A stretch of DNA of 64,000 nt from Tillus elongatus (lineage: Eukaryota > Arthropoda > Insecta > Coleoptera > Cleridae), in contig OZ023269.1 in assembly GCA_964006375.1 (NCBI GenBank), positions 57,947,279-58,011,278 of the forward strand, in the 5' to 3' direction. Positions 11,017 to 21,313 of this stretch are shown piece by piece; within the stretch, counting starts at the first letter, position 1, and the number at the start of each line of letters is the position of its first letter. A program made the translations under genes and the position numbers. The notes below the pieces were generated by a model, which saw nothing but the letters and a program-made list of their open reading frames with translations, had not been told where the DNA came from and made no database searches.

Positions 11017-11330
11017 AACCCGAAACAGCTGTAGTCTTTGAAATATTAAGAGATTTCAGAATGTCCTGGGGCACCAACTTTAGAAATATTTGCCACTGTA
11101 TGCAATAAAGCTTTAATTAGATAACGTTTAATACCTATATTAATATAAGGTCGATTGTCACCATGTATAGTATTCAACATAGGCACTATATTAACACGAG
11201 TCACTTCCTGAGGGCGAGAACAAAATTCATTCACCACCTGAAGCCACTTTTTCCACTCTACAGCCGAAGGTGCGTATGTGTCGTTAATCAGGGGAAGATC
11301 CTTTGAGATAGGGATATTCGACGTCATCGG
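11017..11330 (-). pseudogene. Gypsy gag-pol junction and protease N-terminal part
   Basis: Read on the minus strand, the frame carries NIGIKRYLIKALLHTVANIS and, after a one-base shift, LVPQDILKSLNI and TTAVSGYAD, up to the hAT insertion. The retropepsin continues at 2643. The usual D(S/T)G active-site triad is not visible in the surviving frame, so the protease is probably inactive even without the insertions. This is part of the Gypsy element whose gag lies just upstream. Confidence 0.6.
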
Positions 11331-11407
11331 AGTTGAAGAAATTAAATTTGTGCGTCCAAAGGAATTAGATACATCAGAACTAACATTCTTAGCGTCAAGC
11401 TAGAATC

Positions 11408-11710
11408 TTACTTTCTTTTTGGGACTGCTCCTGTGTTCTGAGAAGTTGAGGGCGTCTGAGTCTGATTTGCTGAAGAACTTGCCCCCTGTGAACTTTCGGT
11501 CATCAAGTGTTTTGTACAACTACGACACGTATCCTTATAAGTATTCTTTGTGCGGCATCCGAAACAAAATATTTCCCTAGGCAAGGTGCAAGTTGAATAC
11601 AAATGACCTGTTGCTCTACATTTCCAACAGATCTTATCAGAGACAGCGCTAAGCTGATATTGCTTCACTGCGGTATCATTCAGGTAAAGGCACGATAGGT
11701 CAGGTTCCAA
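11408..11710 (-). pseudogene. Gypsy nucleocapsid with zinc knuckles
   Basis: The minus-strand frame has CWKCRATGHLYSTC, a CX2CX4HX4C retroviral zinc knuckle. A second Cys cluster follows (CFGCRTKNTYKDTCRSC), then a Ser/Gln/Thr-rich low-complexity tail. This is the RNA-binding end of gag. It sits between the capsid region (11711-12727) and the protease (11017-11330), the order expected for a Gypsy element. Confidence 0.8.
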
Positions 11711-12727
11711 CAGACACTTTCTTATTGGGAGGTGGATTGTATTTCTTATTTCGAATTTTTGTTTCCTCGATTTTTCAACGCAAATTCTTCAGTTCAGACA
11801 AGGAAGATATTTCGATCAAAGATAATTTATGAGAAAAGAAGGGGTTTAAATTTCTTAAGACTTGCTTTATGATTTCATTCTCGCCAGGGATATTAGGCAG
11901 GCGTTTAAAGATCGCTTTGATAGCCATTATATAGGAGAAAACATTCTCCCTTGGACCTTGTACCCGCGAGCGAATTTGAGCCAACAAATCATATTCATAG
12001 TCAACAGGCAGAAAATCCCTTTTTAATCAAGTCACTAATTCAGACGTGGAAGAAGCATCGTTTCTTCTATTTCTAAACCAAATAAGTTCTGGACCTGTAA
12101 ATAATTATATTGCGGCAGCAAATAGTTGTTAATCAGATATTTTTCGAAACTCACTAAATTCCTGAACTTTTTATAGAAAAGACATGAGGCTTTCTTTATT
12201 AGTTTGCCCCGAGAATTTAATGCCCCACTTATATACAGGTATGGGTTTAGGAGTGTTCAGAATATGTGACAATTCATCAATGTCTGACCTATGTAACATG
12301 GTTGACGAAATTGTGGTACGAAATCCTGACAATTTTCCTTTTGTTTCAACCACAAGCCTGTAATGACAGTTATTTGACCCTCTATTTCAGATAGCTCATT
12401 TTTTTGTTCTTTGTTTTTGGGTTCTAAAAGATGACACAAATGTGACCCACTACGACGTATTTCAACTTCAGAAAGTGTCTCAGAAGAAACAGTGAAATGT
12501 GACATTAATTTTTCCAAGATTAACAAAATCTGACTCACGTCATCGTCAAATTCGAGAGGCGACCCAATTTCAAACTTAAAACCTGCCTTTTCTTTGGCCA
12601 AGATAGTACGTAATTGTGGCCTACGAAGGACTTGATTACTTTTGGGTTGTATTCTCCGAGAAAGCAACTCATATTGCAATTCGATGGTAAGCAAATCATT
12701 GGGTTCAATATGAAAGAAGGTAGTCAT
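11711..12727 (-). pseudogene. Gypsy gag (matrix/capsid region)
   Basis: Starting at an ATG at 12725-12727, the minus strand encodes a helical hydrophilic N-terminus. IPVYKWGIKFSGQTNKES (about 12190-12250) follows, a typical start of the Gypsy capsid domain, then VFSYIMAIKAIFKRLP and VLRNLNPFFSHKL (about 11830-11940), which match the retrotransposon-gag pattern. The reading switches frame at least three times and has stops near 12360 and 12030. No leader or LTR could be picked out above the start codon. Confidence 0.75.
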
Positions 12728-14220
12728 TGTTTCTTACGTTATTGAAATAGTCGGAATCGAGTAGAAAATTGTTTGCGATATAACGGTAGGTAAGTTCGAT
12801 AGTTGAAGATGGTTAGAAAAACTCGTCCGAAACGTTGATCTTCGGACAACACTGAATACCTACGATATTTTTACATAACGATAGAGATATAAGGTATAGA
12901 CAGTTTCTCTGACTAAAAAGATCCGGACAATATTTTTCTAGGAATCTGTGTAACGAGCGTCAAGTGTATGTTCAATTAAAATTACTGCTAGTGACTTTGC
13001 TTTACAAACATGTTATATAATACAGGATAAGATATGTAACAGTGCGATAAATAAAATGTATACAAATTCATTTACGCTAACATAGTTTCACATTTCTGTA
13101 AGAGAAAACATAAACCTTTCAGCTCTCCAAGCTCAAAAATAATATAACTTTAATTTGGAAAATTTTTAATGCAAAGGTGGTTAATTGTCCCTGAATTTAG
13201 GATGCCGTGGATTCGCAAAATTTTGCTAGTGCAAGAAAAAAATGTCCCTCACCAGGGATGACAGTGTTACCGTTTTAACTCGGGAATGGTAAGCTTTAGA
13301 CCCTACCCTATTTATTCATAAGATAAAGACAGCAATATTGATTAATCTAAGCTTCAAATTTAAAATATTTATTAATAATTAACCCAAAAGACGAGACAAT
13401 TTTTATGTGTGTAAATAACAGCAAGGGCAAGGCTAATTTTAATAATCAAGCAAAGACAAGATTAAGAGGTCACCACGTCAGTGTACAAGGCTAATTAGAC
13501 TAAATACTTACTATTAGGTCAGTCTTTACCAAAGTCTCACATTTCTTAGGCCTCCAGTCCAACACGCTGGTTACGTAGATGTTTATTGTCAAGATATCTC
13601 GAAATTATAAAATTGCTGAACAAAAGAGCTTGATAAGGTAATGGTTATCAAATTAAATAACAGAAGTAAAACACAACTATAAGTTTTTATTAATCATGAT
13701 TAAATTTGGTATGGTGTTGTATGCATTGTTTTATGAAATTGAAAACAGTAAGTTCTTAAAAAAAGACAAGAGAGGAATATCACTGATAAATAAAAAATGT
13801 TCTTAATCTAATCAAATATGTAACTTTCTATTCTATATTATTTTCTCTGGCCAGATAGAACTGCAAAAATTATTTGAGTTGCGTGCCTGTTTGCAAATTT
13901 TTTATCTGAGCCTAATGTTGAAGTTTATACATATATGTAAATATTTGTTTTGTGAAATTTTTTGAATGGACTGACAATAAATGAGAACAAAAGGTTTAAA
14001 AGGCAGCCGCTCTTAGATCACTAATATTTATGTTTAATATGTCATTAATTAATTAAGTGTATTATGTAAGCTACAGCATATAATTAATATAAAGAAACTG
14101 CACTAATAACAACGTCACTGCTTAAAAATTGTGAATAAACTGATTGATTTTTCTATGACTTTCATTTTAGTGTTCTTTATATCATAATTTTAAAAAACAG
14201 CCAATAAGTTAGAGAAAACC
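12728..14220. other. AT-rich noncoding stretch
   Basis: I see no protein motifs, RNA genes or tandem repeats here. The first few hundred bases could hold the 5' leader and LTR of the minus-strand Gypsy element. I could not define LTR ends or a primer-binding site, so that is not claimed. Confidence 0.5.
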
Positions 14221-14650
14221 TCACTTGTTTTCCGACAGCGTCACGATTCAACGAGACAGAGCTATGAACGCCACCCTGGATTAAGGCCTATTAAAGACCC
14301 AGCTTGACCTGGACTACATGAAGAGGACACCCAGACCTAGTGTGAAGTCAGACTTAAAGAGTTGAGATGTATCTGGACTCCTAATGGATACTAGATACCA
14401 GGGCTAGATACCAGCCCTAGCTCTCAAGCTCAGAATTAGATTTTGATATTGTTATGAGGACCCACCACAAAGGTGAAGACCCAGAAGAGGACAACAACTG
14501 GCCACAGCAGTGAAATCTATTACGACGACAGCGAAATTGTTAGGACGAAACTGAAGTCTGTTACGTCGAAAACTAAAATCTTTTAGGTCGGAAGCTGAAA
14601 TCTGTTATTTCGGAAATAAAATCTCTTACGTTGACACTATTTTTCTGCTA
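14221..14650 (+). repeat. Degenerate minisatellite-like stretch
   Basis: Within 14510-14635 about five copies of a unit of roughly 25 bp follow each other, built on GAAATCTGTTACGTCGGAAA with frequent substitutions. Upstream, 14380-14430 has the shorter repeated phrases TAGATACCAG and CCCTAGCT. The stretch is purine-rich and less AT-rich than its surroundings. No coding sequence is seen. Confidence 0.6.
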
Positions 14651-15349
14651 AAATGGGGCCACACAAATTTGTTAACTTCAGTGGAGCACCAACACACAGC
14701 AATACAATGCTAAGGGTGCACTAGGTACACTACCCACCGATGTCTCACCTACCGCGGAGATTGGCTTGGGTAGTCGCGTTAACGTTAGTTGCTGTTGTTG
14801 CCATTTTGACAACCCCCGAAAATCTGCTCCCGTTCCGGCTGTGCACTTTTCAATATCAGGCTTACCTCGTGTCAGGCTTGTAACGGTTTTGCTGACGAGA
14901 TGTTTTGTCCTTCACTTGCTCATTAGATTCTCTGCGTCTGAGAGATAAGGTTTTTTTGCGCAGTATTTTCACGCCCCCGCTTGGGAGCTATCTGGTTTTA
15001 ACCGTCGTTTTAGTCCGGTAACTGTAAAGTTTTATTTATTACCCCTTGCTGGCTGCAAGCTTTTTCGGCATCTTTTAAGCTGCCAATCTGCCTCATAAAT
15101 TTCTATTTTCGCTCTTCCTATTTAATATTTAATTCCTCTCAACGAAAAATGAAATATAAGAATATTATCTCATCCTTCTTTGCCGTTAGATCTCATTGAA
15201 AAGATTTTTATTCTCTACGCGAGGCTAGTAAAGTGTCTACTAAATAATTTTGTAGCGAATTTTTATGTTTTTTATTGATTCGTTAGTTTATTCGCTATTT
15301 CATTTTAAAAAAGCGTAGTGACCATAACAATTGTCTGAGATATTCTGTA
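14651..15349. other. Noncoding stretch between minisatellite and BEL remnant
   Basis: Moderately GC-rich to about 14960, then AT-rich. A 60-residue open frame at 14766-14948 has no recognisable motif. No gene or repeat is supported. Confidence 0.45.
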
Positions 15350-16140
15350 GAATCCAGCAAAGTGGTACGGTAGCAAAAAGGTGACCAACCGTAACACAGT
15401 TCTTGGATTTTGGCAACACGATTCGATACAAAAGTATTACATTGATGAGGTCATGGCAATATCCAGCTGAGTGCAACTGTTGAATCAGATAAAGCTACGA
15501 TTTTTTCAATTGGAATTTTTGAGTCGAATGTATTTTGTATAAGGTTATAGGTTTGGCGAATAAATAAGCTGTCAATAAATATAATCTAGGAATGGAAACT
15601 AATTTCAAAGGGAAAACCTTACATTTTGCAGAAATAAAGCCAACTACAATGGAGGAGGACCGTTGAGTTCGCATGTAAACAACGCTACCATAGGAAGTTT
15701 CACATGCATCGGCAAAACCAATTAACATCATCGGAGTATCAGGGGTTGCCGCAAGCCATCTAGGTATGTCCAAATTACATAAATCTTGCAATCTACTTTG
15801 AAGATTGTTCTATTTGTGAACGACATCATGAGGAGGTTCTTTACCCCAGTCAATTTTAAGGGACCATAAATACTTGATCAATAATTTAAAGAAAAGATCA
15901 TTGAGTGAATAAGAACTGTCACTTCTTGCACTTGCATTAAATACTATACGGGGTAGAGTACTAGAAGAATAATCTTTATAGACAGCATGGTGTGGTATAT
16001 GGTAAAACGGAATATGGTGGTTATTTTAATTTTCCTTAGTCATGTGACCTTGATTCCGATAATCATTAGTGATTTCATTATATTGTGCTCGAGGGTTTTC
16101 TATGTAGACATTTTTTTCTCTAAAGGAAGAAACCATCTGT
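15350..16140 (-). pseudogene. BEL/Pao RT N-terminus joined to the post-RT (Pao) region
   Basis: From about 16135 down, the minus strand reads MVSSFREKNVYI, IPHHAVYKDYSSSTLPRIVF and SYSLND, the usual BEL RT start. By about 15880 it has jumped to YLWSLKIDWGKE, which belongs after RT, so the palm with the catalytic YxDD is missing. Then come LCNLDIPRWLA, GFADACETSYGSVVYMRT, SIPRLYLLTAYLFAK (15495-15791), the Pao retrotransposon peptidase/RNase-H-like segment, and SNRVAKIQE at about 15400. Several stops and frameshifts are present. Confidence 0.75.
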
Positions 16141-16143
16141 AAG

Positions 16144-16557
16144 CTATTTGATATGAGTCACCCAACACTGAAGGTTAAATTTAAATGGCAAACTAACAAT
16201 ATAGCGATTAGGGGAATCTCGCCTATAAGTGGATTTATACAGATTGTCAGATTGTAAATTCTCAGCAATTACACAAATTTTAGAGAGAATATCCTCACCT
16301 TCCCAAAAGTGACTAATTAATTTGTCTAAGAGAGGATCTACTAGGCTACAAAAATTGTAAATGCCCTTTGCATCTGACTCAATGGAAACTTTTCCCATAA
16401 TTACAAAGCCAAAACTAGTTTTAATGGCACTAGGTGTATTAGGAGAACCTATAATATGATTTGAACCTATTAAATATGGAAATAATTCAGCTACGATGAT
16501 GCCATCAATTCTACCAGGTTTAGCAAAATTTCTAACAGCCAACGCAACTTTCGACAA
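16144..16557 (-). pseudogene. BEL/Pao protease-RT spacer region
   Basis: The open frame includes IIVAELFPYLIGSN and TSFGFVIMGKVS, which match the 'vDlLIG.D' and 'FGWvl.G' blocks of BEL polyproteins. LISHFWEGEDI and YIVSLPFKFN follow, the standard lead-in to BEL RT. The protease upstream is degraded: the stretch 16558-16978 has no clear active site. The position between the nucleocapsid and RT blocks supports the assignment. Confidence 0.75.
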
Positions 16558-16978
16558 ATGCCAACGGTGATCTAGATTATTTTAACTTGTAAATTACTAG
16601 TGATTTTACCCACACCCAAAATTTCTTAAGGATATTTTTAAGGCTATTTAATTGTGATGCAATTATTATATCAGATTTTCTATAAACTTTACTACATATT
16701 GATCCTATGCCACTGAGAAACCCTGGACATACTTAAATTTATTCGTTTGCTACAATCTAAAGTCAGAAAATATGCTTGACTTCCACTATCTAAGAAAAAA
16801 AACGCACTTCATGTTTATCTTCAAATTTATCATAAATAAAAACAATAGCAGTAGATAACAAAACAGTTGTATCTAATTGGACTTTTGTATTTTGGCTAAG
16901 AAAACAGTTTTCCACGTTATTATTGCTTGAAGTTGGAGAATCGTCTTTATTTTCATCAACAACTACATCAGAACAGTG

Positions 16979-17740
16979 TCAGTTTTTATTGTTTGGTGAA
17001 ATAGAATCTATATTTTCACTATTAGATATAAAATACAAGAGGGTAAGATGTGAGTTACAAATTTTACAACTATTTTTGTTGGTGCAATTTATTACTTTAT
17101 GATTTCTAAAACAATTTAGACAAAGTGTTTGCCCTCTAATATATTTATAACCTTCCACTGGGGATTGTTTAAGAAAATTAGGACAGCCAATCATATTATG
17201 ATTCGATGATTTACAAAATTTAATGAAGAATTATCCCGATCTACAGAATTTTAAACAAAAAATATTTACTAGTACTACTACTGGTATATTGTGTAATGTC
17301 TTTTGAAGTATGACTTACTATTCGTGATTGTTCTCTCACAAAATCTAAAACATTTTGATAAGTTGGCATATCCAAATTTCTATGTGTATTTTCTAAGAGC
17401 CTTTGCAATTCAAGACTTAATTTTGAGAGAGCTAAATATGCAAAGATATAGTCATTCAGGTCTGGGAATTTCAACTGTAATAAAGCTTTGACAGCAGATG
17501 CCTGTTTAATATGAAATATCAGATCCAAGTAACTACTGGCTAAAGCCCCTATGTCCGCATATTTGTCTACTAATGCCTTGTAGATAATACCATAATTATC
17601 CCCTGTTGTAGGTATACAATTACCAACAACTAATGCATTACCACTTAAACATCCCAATAAATAATGCACTTTATTAGTATTTTTATTGCTATGTATTATA
17701 TTTTTAAAGCACTCAAAAATACAGGTCACTCCTTTGCATC
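16979..17740 (-). pseudogene. BEL/Pao gag and zinc-knuckle region
   Basis: The minus strand from about 17740 carries FECFKNIIHSNKNTNKVHYL, then LSGNALVV and NYGIIYKALVDKYAD. This is the DUF1759-type gag pattern of BEL elements. After a break near 17240, LCLNCFRNHKVINC...CKICNSHLTLLYF gives the paired Cys/His knuckles that BEL gag uses. The first 30 or so residues of the open frame above 17740 are not gag and belong to the neighbouring P-type transposase read in another frame. Confidence 0.75.
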
Positions 17741-17744
17741 TTTG

Positions 17745-17943
17745 CCCAACTTTGGGAGCTGCAACTGAGCCTTTTTTCTGATTCATACAACTGTCCCAAA
17801 GAAATATGATATTGTCTGCCCGCAATTTGTCTATAGCGACCAAACCTATTTTCTAAATCGTCTGTTTGAAATTTGCCTAATAAGACATAGTTCATTTTAA
17901 GTTCACTGAAACAATACTGTATAACTTCTGTCATTCCATACAC
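17745..17943 (-). pseudogene. P-type (THAP9-like) transposase, C-terminal piece
   Basis: The frame reads YVLLGKFQTDDLENRFGRYR, then GRQYHISLGQLYESEKRL. The 'FQTD.LE.rFG.YR' block is a signature of the P/THAP9 transposase C-terminal domain and includes acidic residues conserved in the family. It joins the piece at 21314-21831 once the Copia insertion is discounted. It ends at the junction with BEL gag. Confidence 0.85.
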
Positions 17944-17947
17944 TGTG
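17943..17947. repeat. 5-bp target-site duplication of the Copia element (left)
   Basis: CTGTG precedes the left LTR and recurs right after the right LTR at 21309-21313. Five bases is the expected Copia duplication. Confidence 0.9.
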
Positions 17948-18162
17948 TGTTAAAACAAATAGTCAAAAACCTCAAACAGTTTATATATTACATATTTTTA
18001 TATAAGTTGCGCCATCTATGCATTAATGATGTAACTATGTGAGGCGCATGTTTTGTTCATTTGTTATAGTTTTTTTTTGTTGGAAATAATATAATATTAG
18101 TCGAGTTGTGTACTGACTGTGGATGTGATATCCTCGTTTCTTTTTATTCCCGAAATTTATCA
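17948..18162 (+). repeat. Copia left LTR
   Basis: This 215-bp LTR is nearly identical to 21113-21308. It has a 10-bp insertion near 18017 and an ATAATATA insertion near 18090 relative to the right copy. It begins TGTTAAAACAAATAG and ends CGAAATTTATCA. Confidence 0.95.
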
Positions 18163-18180
18163 GGTTATAGACTCAGTCCC
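18163..18180 (+). other. Copia primer-binding site
   Basis: GGTTATAGACTCAGTCCC directly follows the left LTR. It resembles the Drosophila copia primer site, which pairs with an internal half of initiator tRNA-Met rather than with a tRNA 3' end. The resemblance is by recall and should be checked against a tRNA. Confidence 0.65.
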
Positions 18181-18226
18181 TTTCCTTGTGCGTTTTTTTT
18201 TTACTGTGTAAAAGAGTCAATCAAGT

Positions 18227-18976
18227 ATGTCTTCGGGAGGAAGTTTAATCGCGAGTGTTCTCAAATTTCGTGGACGCGATAATTACGAAGAATTGGCTTT
18301 TGCAGCCGAGAATTTTCTGATGCTTGAAGGTCTACAAAAGTGTGTGGACGGCACGGAAACGGACACTGGCAAGATTATTCAGGCAAGAGCTAAACTCATT
18401 CTTACGATTGACACGTCGCTTTATATTCATGTAAAGAAACCGACGACAGCAAGGGAGAAATTGAAGTCCTTGTTCTCAGATAACGGCTTTACGAGAAGGT
18501 TCGCCCTGTTAATGTCACTTATTTCCATGAGGTTGAATAGATGTGAAAACATGGCCGACTACGTAAATCAAGTAGTGGAGACATCGCAACGACTACAAAG
18601 CACGGGGTTTAAGATAAATGACGAATCGGTTGGTTCGTTATTACTGGCTGGCTTATCGGACAAATATCTTCCAATGATTATGGCAATCGAGCATAGTGGT
18701 ATGAGAATTACCACCGATGCCATAAAAACGAAGCTTTTGGACATCGAATTTGATGCTGATAAAAAAGGCAACGCCTTTACTGGTAAATCTAGCAGTGGAA
18801 AACATTTACAAAGAAGGTTGGAAACACTGGTGACAACCAAAAGTCAAACGCCAAGAAAGAAAACGTCACGTGTCATAAATGTCTACAAAAAGGGCACTAT
18901 GCAAGTTGTTGTCCCGACAAAGGGAATAAATCAGCAGACAAAAAGACATCTAATGTGTTTAGTGCGGTCTTTGTAA
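18227..18976 (+). pseudogene. Copia gag, frameshifted before its zinc knuckle
   Basis: The ATG at 18227 opens a 249-residue frame with LKFRGRDNYEELAFAAENFL, the usual start of Copia gag, and a UBN2-type body (RFALLMSLISMRLNRCENMA, then LLLAGLSDKYLPMIMAIE). A frameshift near 18860 moves the zinc knuckle CHKCLQKGHYASCC (CX2CX4HX4C) to another frame. That frame then runs into the protease. Gag would form the particle around the element RNA. Confidence 0.9.
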
Positions 18977-19507
18977 ACCGGAAGTTTAGGGCTGATGACT
19001 TTTATATTGATTTGGGTGCGAGTATGCATCTGACGCCGAATAAAGACTGGTTAATGAGCGGTGAAAACAGCCGTATATTTACGCAATCGTTCCATAGCTA
19101 CTGGCTTGCAAAATAATAAACCTTTTGAGGTATGGGCAGGTAAGAAGCCTAACCTTAAACATCTTAGGATCTTTGGAAGTGATGCTATGGTTTACTTTCC
19201 AAAGGAGACTAGATATAAATGGGATAAAAAATCACAAGAAATGATTTTTATGAGATATAGTGATTTTACCAAGGGGTACAGGGTGTATGACCCCAAAACT
19301 CGAAATGTTGTGATTAGTAGAGATGTTAATGTCTTAGAAGACAGAAGAAAAGAAGTAAAATTGGAGATTTATCCTAAAAGAGAAGAAAAGGAAATATCTT
19401 CTTCAGTGGAGGAAGAAGACAAGGAAACTAGTGATGAAGATTATGTAGGTAAAAGTAGTACTCCAGAAAATACAGAAATTAGAAAATCAAATAGAGTGAG
19501 AAAATAA
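18977..19507 (+). pseudogene. Copia protease remnant joined to integrase C-terminus
   Basis: FYIDLGASMHLTPNKDW (about 18999-19050) is the Copia protease active site with the expected DSGAS changed to DLGAS. The sequence then jumps to VYLRNRSIATGL (19074) and KPFEVWAGKKPNLKHLRIFG, the C-terminal third of integrase, followed by the GYRVYD and SRDVNV blocks. The zinc-binding domain and the DDE catalytic core of integrase are absent, a loss of several hundred bases. The frame ends at 19507 in an acidic linker, KSNRVRK. Confidence 0.85.
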
Positions 19508-19520
19508 ATATGAAGATTAT

Positions 19521-21087
19521 GTGAGTTTTTTATGTGTCAGCCAAAGTGGGTTGGGTGAACCAACTACAGTTGAAGAGGCCCTGACAGACAGTAATGCAGA
19601 GCAGTGGAAACGTGCCATCAATGATGAACTCAAGTCATTTGAAGAAAATCAGGCTTGGACCTTAGAAGATCTTCCAGAAGGAGCTATGTGCATAAAAAAT
19701 AGGTGGGTGTTCAAGAAAAAATTTGATAGTGCGGGACATGTGAAGTTTCGTGCGCGTTTAGTGGCGAAAGGGTTTACCCAGGGGCCTGGGATAGACTACG
19801 AGGAGATTTTTGCTCCAGTGGTGCGACACTCTACATTACGATTATTTTTTTCATTGTATGTTAGTTTAAACTTAAATATTTGTCACCTTGATGTTAAAAC
19901 GGCTTTCCTTAATGGAATTTTGCATGAAACTATTTATATGGAACACCCTGAATGTTTTAATTGTGCTGATGTTGATAAGTATAAGATTCTTAGATTGAAT
20001 AAAGCTATTTATGGCCTTAAACAGGCATCAACGGTCTGGAACGAGAAGGCTAATGATACTTTGTTAGATATTGGTTATAGTAAGTCAAATTTGGAACCTT
20101 GTTTATTTGTTAAAAAGGGTGATAATCAATCTTTAACAGTCATAGCTCTCTATATAGGCAATTTTTTTTGTTTTTTCAAACAATGGGCAGGAGACCGATT
20201 TGTTTAAAAAACATTTAAGCTCTAAATTTGACATTAAAGATCTAGGAGTTGTAAAGCAATGCTTAGGTGTGCAAGTTGATATAGAGAAGTCTAAAAATGT
20301 TATTAGATTCGGTCAAGAAATGTATATTGACCAATTGTTGAAAAGGTTTAACATGAATGAGTGTAATACTGTAAAGATACCATTAGAAAGTAAATTAGAC
20401 TTGTCAGTAGAGGGTAAGAAGTTGGATGTACCTTATCAACAGTTAATAGGTAGCCTTATGTACCTGGCCGTACTTACAAGGCCCGATATAGCTTTTAGTG
20501 TAAGCTATTTGAGCCAATTCAATAATTGCTTTAATGAGGCACATTGCAAGTGTGCAAAGAGAATCTTAAGGTATCTTGCAGGTACTAAAAGGTACAGTTT
20601 ACATTTTTCAGAAGAAAATTTGGATATTCAAGGTTTTGTCGATGCTGACTGGGCCAGCAATTGTTTAGATAGGAAATCGTACACTGGTTACGTATTTAAA
20701 ATTAATGGTTCTCTTATTTCTTTTGAAAGTGTCAAACAAAAAACAGTCGCGTTGTCAAGCATGGAAGCTGAATACATGGCCATGTCAGAAGCTGTAAAGG
20801 AGGCTATTTATTTGAAAAATTTGATTCATGAACTGACAGATAACGATAAATGTATTCAGATTTTTAATGACAACAGAAGGGCACTGTATCTGTCCGCAAA
20901 TACAACGTACCATAAAAGGTCGAAGCACATTGACATTCGGCATCACTTTATTAGAGATGTTATATCAGATAATTTAATTAAGGTTGGTTATTTGCGTTCA
21001 GATGAGATGCCAGCAGATATATTGACCAAAGGGTTGAACTCGGAAAAACATTATGTACACCTGAAGAATTTAGGCTTGTATGAATGA
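19521..21087 (+). pseudogene. Copia reverse transcriptase and RNase H
   Basis: RT blocks are clear: NRWVFKKKFDSAG, RLVAKGFTQGPGIDYEEIF, HLDVKTAFLNGILHE and YGLKQASTVW. Where YVDD should stand the sequence reads LYIGNFF, so both catalytic aspartates are lost. A frameshift lies near 20190. The second frame continues with LGVQVDI, the PYQQLIGSLMYLAVLTRPDI block, and RNase H (FVDADWASNCLDRKSYTGYV, SSMEAEYMAMSEA). It ends ILTKGLNSEKH, just before the polypurine tract at about 21104-21112. Confidence 0.92.
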
Positions 21088-21112
21088 TTTGTTTGAAGTC
21101 TTTGAGTGGGGG

Positions 21113-21308
21113 TGTTGAAACAAATAGTCAAAAACCTCAAACAATTTATATATTAAATATTTTTATATAAGTTGCGCCATGATGTAACTATGTGAGGCGC
21201 ATGTTTTGTTCAGTTGTTTTAGTTTCTTTGTTGGAAATAAAGTTAGTCGAGTTGTGTACTGACTGTGGATGTGATATCCTCGTTTCTTTTTATTCCCGAA
21301 ATCTATCA
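21113..21308 (+). repeat. Copia right LTR, with adjoining polypurine tract and duplication
   Basis: This 196-bp copy of the left LTR begins TGTTGAAACAAATAG. It is preceded by the purine-rich GAGTGGGGG and followed by the CTGTG duplication at 21309-21313. An AATAAAG near 21236 may serve as polyadenylation signal. Confidence 0.95.
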
Positions 21309-21313
21309 CTGTG

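Larger units (their letters stand above)
2165..12727 (-). mobile_element. Gypsy-type LTR retrotransposon, interrupted and 3'-truncated
   Basis: Gag, nucleocapsid, protease and the first residues of reverse transcriptase occur in that order on the minus strand. They lie in two blocks, 11017-12727 and 2165-2643, separated by the hAT insertion at 2644-11008. The protease reading picks up on the far side of the hAT element, so the two blocks are one insertion-split element. Pol stops early in RT at about 2165, where unrelated non-LTR sequence begins, so the rest of pol and the 3' LTR are lost. I could not identify a 5' LTR above 12727. The order PR-RT and the RT start motif place it with Gypsy/Metaviridae rather than Copia. 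Confidence 0.8.
15350..17740 (-). mobile_element. BEL/Pao LTR retrotransposon remnant
   Basis: Gag, a zinc-knuckle block, the protease-RT spacer, the start of RT and the Pao region after RT occur in order on the minus strand. The RT core is deleted. No LTRs were found. At its high-coordinate end it meets the THAP/P-type transposase near 17740. It is the only BEL/Pao element in the window. Confidence 0.75.
17948..21308 (+). mobile_element. Copia-type LTR retrotransposon, internally deleted
   Basis: The two LTRs (17948-18162 and 21113-21308) both begin TGTT and end TATCA, and the element is flanked by 5-bp duplications. Gag, protease, integrase, RT and RNase H follow in Copia order on the plus strand. 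At 3.36 kb it is shorter than a typical 5-kb Copia because most of integrase is missing. Two frameshifts and a destroyed RT active site make it non-autonomous. It lies inside the THAP/P-type transposase. Confidence 0.95.
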
